A DNA stretch of 53,893 nt from Gammaproteobacteria bacterium (GTDB taxonomy: Bacteria; Pseudomonadota; Gammaproteobacteria; Steroidobacterales; UBA11654). Position numbers and translations under genes: made by a program. Within the stretch, counting starts at the first letter, position 1, and each line of letters opens with the position of its first letter. Shown piece after piece: positions 52,176 to 53,893 of the stretch. The stretch is taken from positions 1-53,893 of the forward strand of contig JAPYQN010000009.1 in the NCBI GenBank assembly GCA_029941465.1, given 5' to 3'. The notes beneath the pieces are model-generated. The model was not told where the DNA came from. It worked only from the letters and a program-made list of their open reading frames with translations, and searched no databases.

Positions 52176-53893
<1,718 letters not shown>

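Overview
The window is about 53.9 kb of AT-rich DNA (roughly 35-37% GC by eye). It is packed with genes, most gaps are under 200 bases, and many genes abut or overlap. The content fits a free-living marine gammaproteobacterium with a fairly streamlined genome: a TonB-dependent receptor, several Na+-coupled transporters, exported peptidases and hydrolases, a PQQ alcohol dehydrogenase, UbiX, a GrxD-type glutaredoxin, and E2/E3 of pyruvate dehydrogenase with an N-terminal lipoyl domain on E3. The lineage (SAR86-like or a neighbour) is inference. I see no rRNA, tRNA, CRISPR array, insertion sequence, phage gene or integrase.

Layout. 1-1563: the start of a GC-rich partial gene, a small membrane protein and a PF10118 di-metal helical protein, all on the minus strand. 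1701-3666 (+): an exported PDZ protein and an indoleamine 2,3-dioxygenase. 3683-8897 (-): a long run with a secreted helical protein, a sterol-desaturase-like hydroxylase, a 38-residue membrane ORF, an NADPH oxidoreductase, an exported GNAT-like protein and a thiamine-diphosphate enzyme with a twin-arginine signal. 9018-11574 (+): a translationally coupled trio (methyltransferase, coiled-coil protein, CinA-like/NMNAT-like fusion). 11637-12632: an SDR with unusually high GC. 12802-18355: glutathione peroxidase, AMP nucleosidase, a VOC protein, small proteins, a DUF4212/SSS symporter pair and a DUF1295 protein. 18362-21310 (-): LOG protein, DASS transporter and LysR regulator, divergent from 21465-30641 (+): TonB receptor, gamma-glutamyltransferase, DAACS symporter, pyruvate kinase and HMG-CoA synthase. 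30638-34302 (-): a 46-residue membrane ORF, a BCCT transporter and an S9 peptidase. 34409-39073: class II aldolase-like protein, aldehyde dehydrogenase and [2Fe-2S] ferredoxin, convergent with the PQQ alcohol dehydrogenase. 39203-41856: two amidohydrolases, the second without metal ligands. 41858-50877: a Wzi-like protein, carboxylesterase, EVE protein, DUF4399, an alpha/beta-fold protein without a serine nucleophile, UbiX, a flavin protein, an SDR and a UbiD homologue. 51063-53893: a PuuD-type membrane protein, GrxD, PDH E2 and E3.

How the genes may work together (inference). The TonB receptor, periplasmic gamma-glutamyltransferase and glutamate/dicarboxylate symporter form a plausible route for using gamma-glutamyl peptides. 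The PQQ dehydrogenase and aldehyde dehydrogenase give an alcohol-to-acid route. The S9 peptidase, BCCT transporter, DUF4212/SSS pair and DASS carrier point to scavenging of peptides and small organic acids.

Most unusual observations: (1) the PDH E2 gene has no ATG, GTG or TTG that could include its lipoyl domain, but has an ATT codon at ideal distance from a strong ribosome binding site; (2) the 9018-11574 trio ending in a CinA/NMNAT-like fusion that resembles a plant family; (3) an exported thiamine-diphosphate enzyme encoded with an exported acetyltransferase-like protein; (4) a UbiD homologue with both acidic active-site positions replaced; (5) amidohydrolase and alpha/beta-hydrolase homologues without catalytic residues; (6) a tiny membrane protein overlapping the start of an atypical BCCT transporter. 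I cannot say that any of these is an undescribed system; they are the best candidates here.
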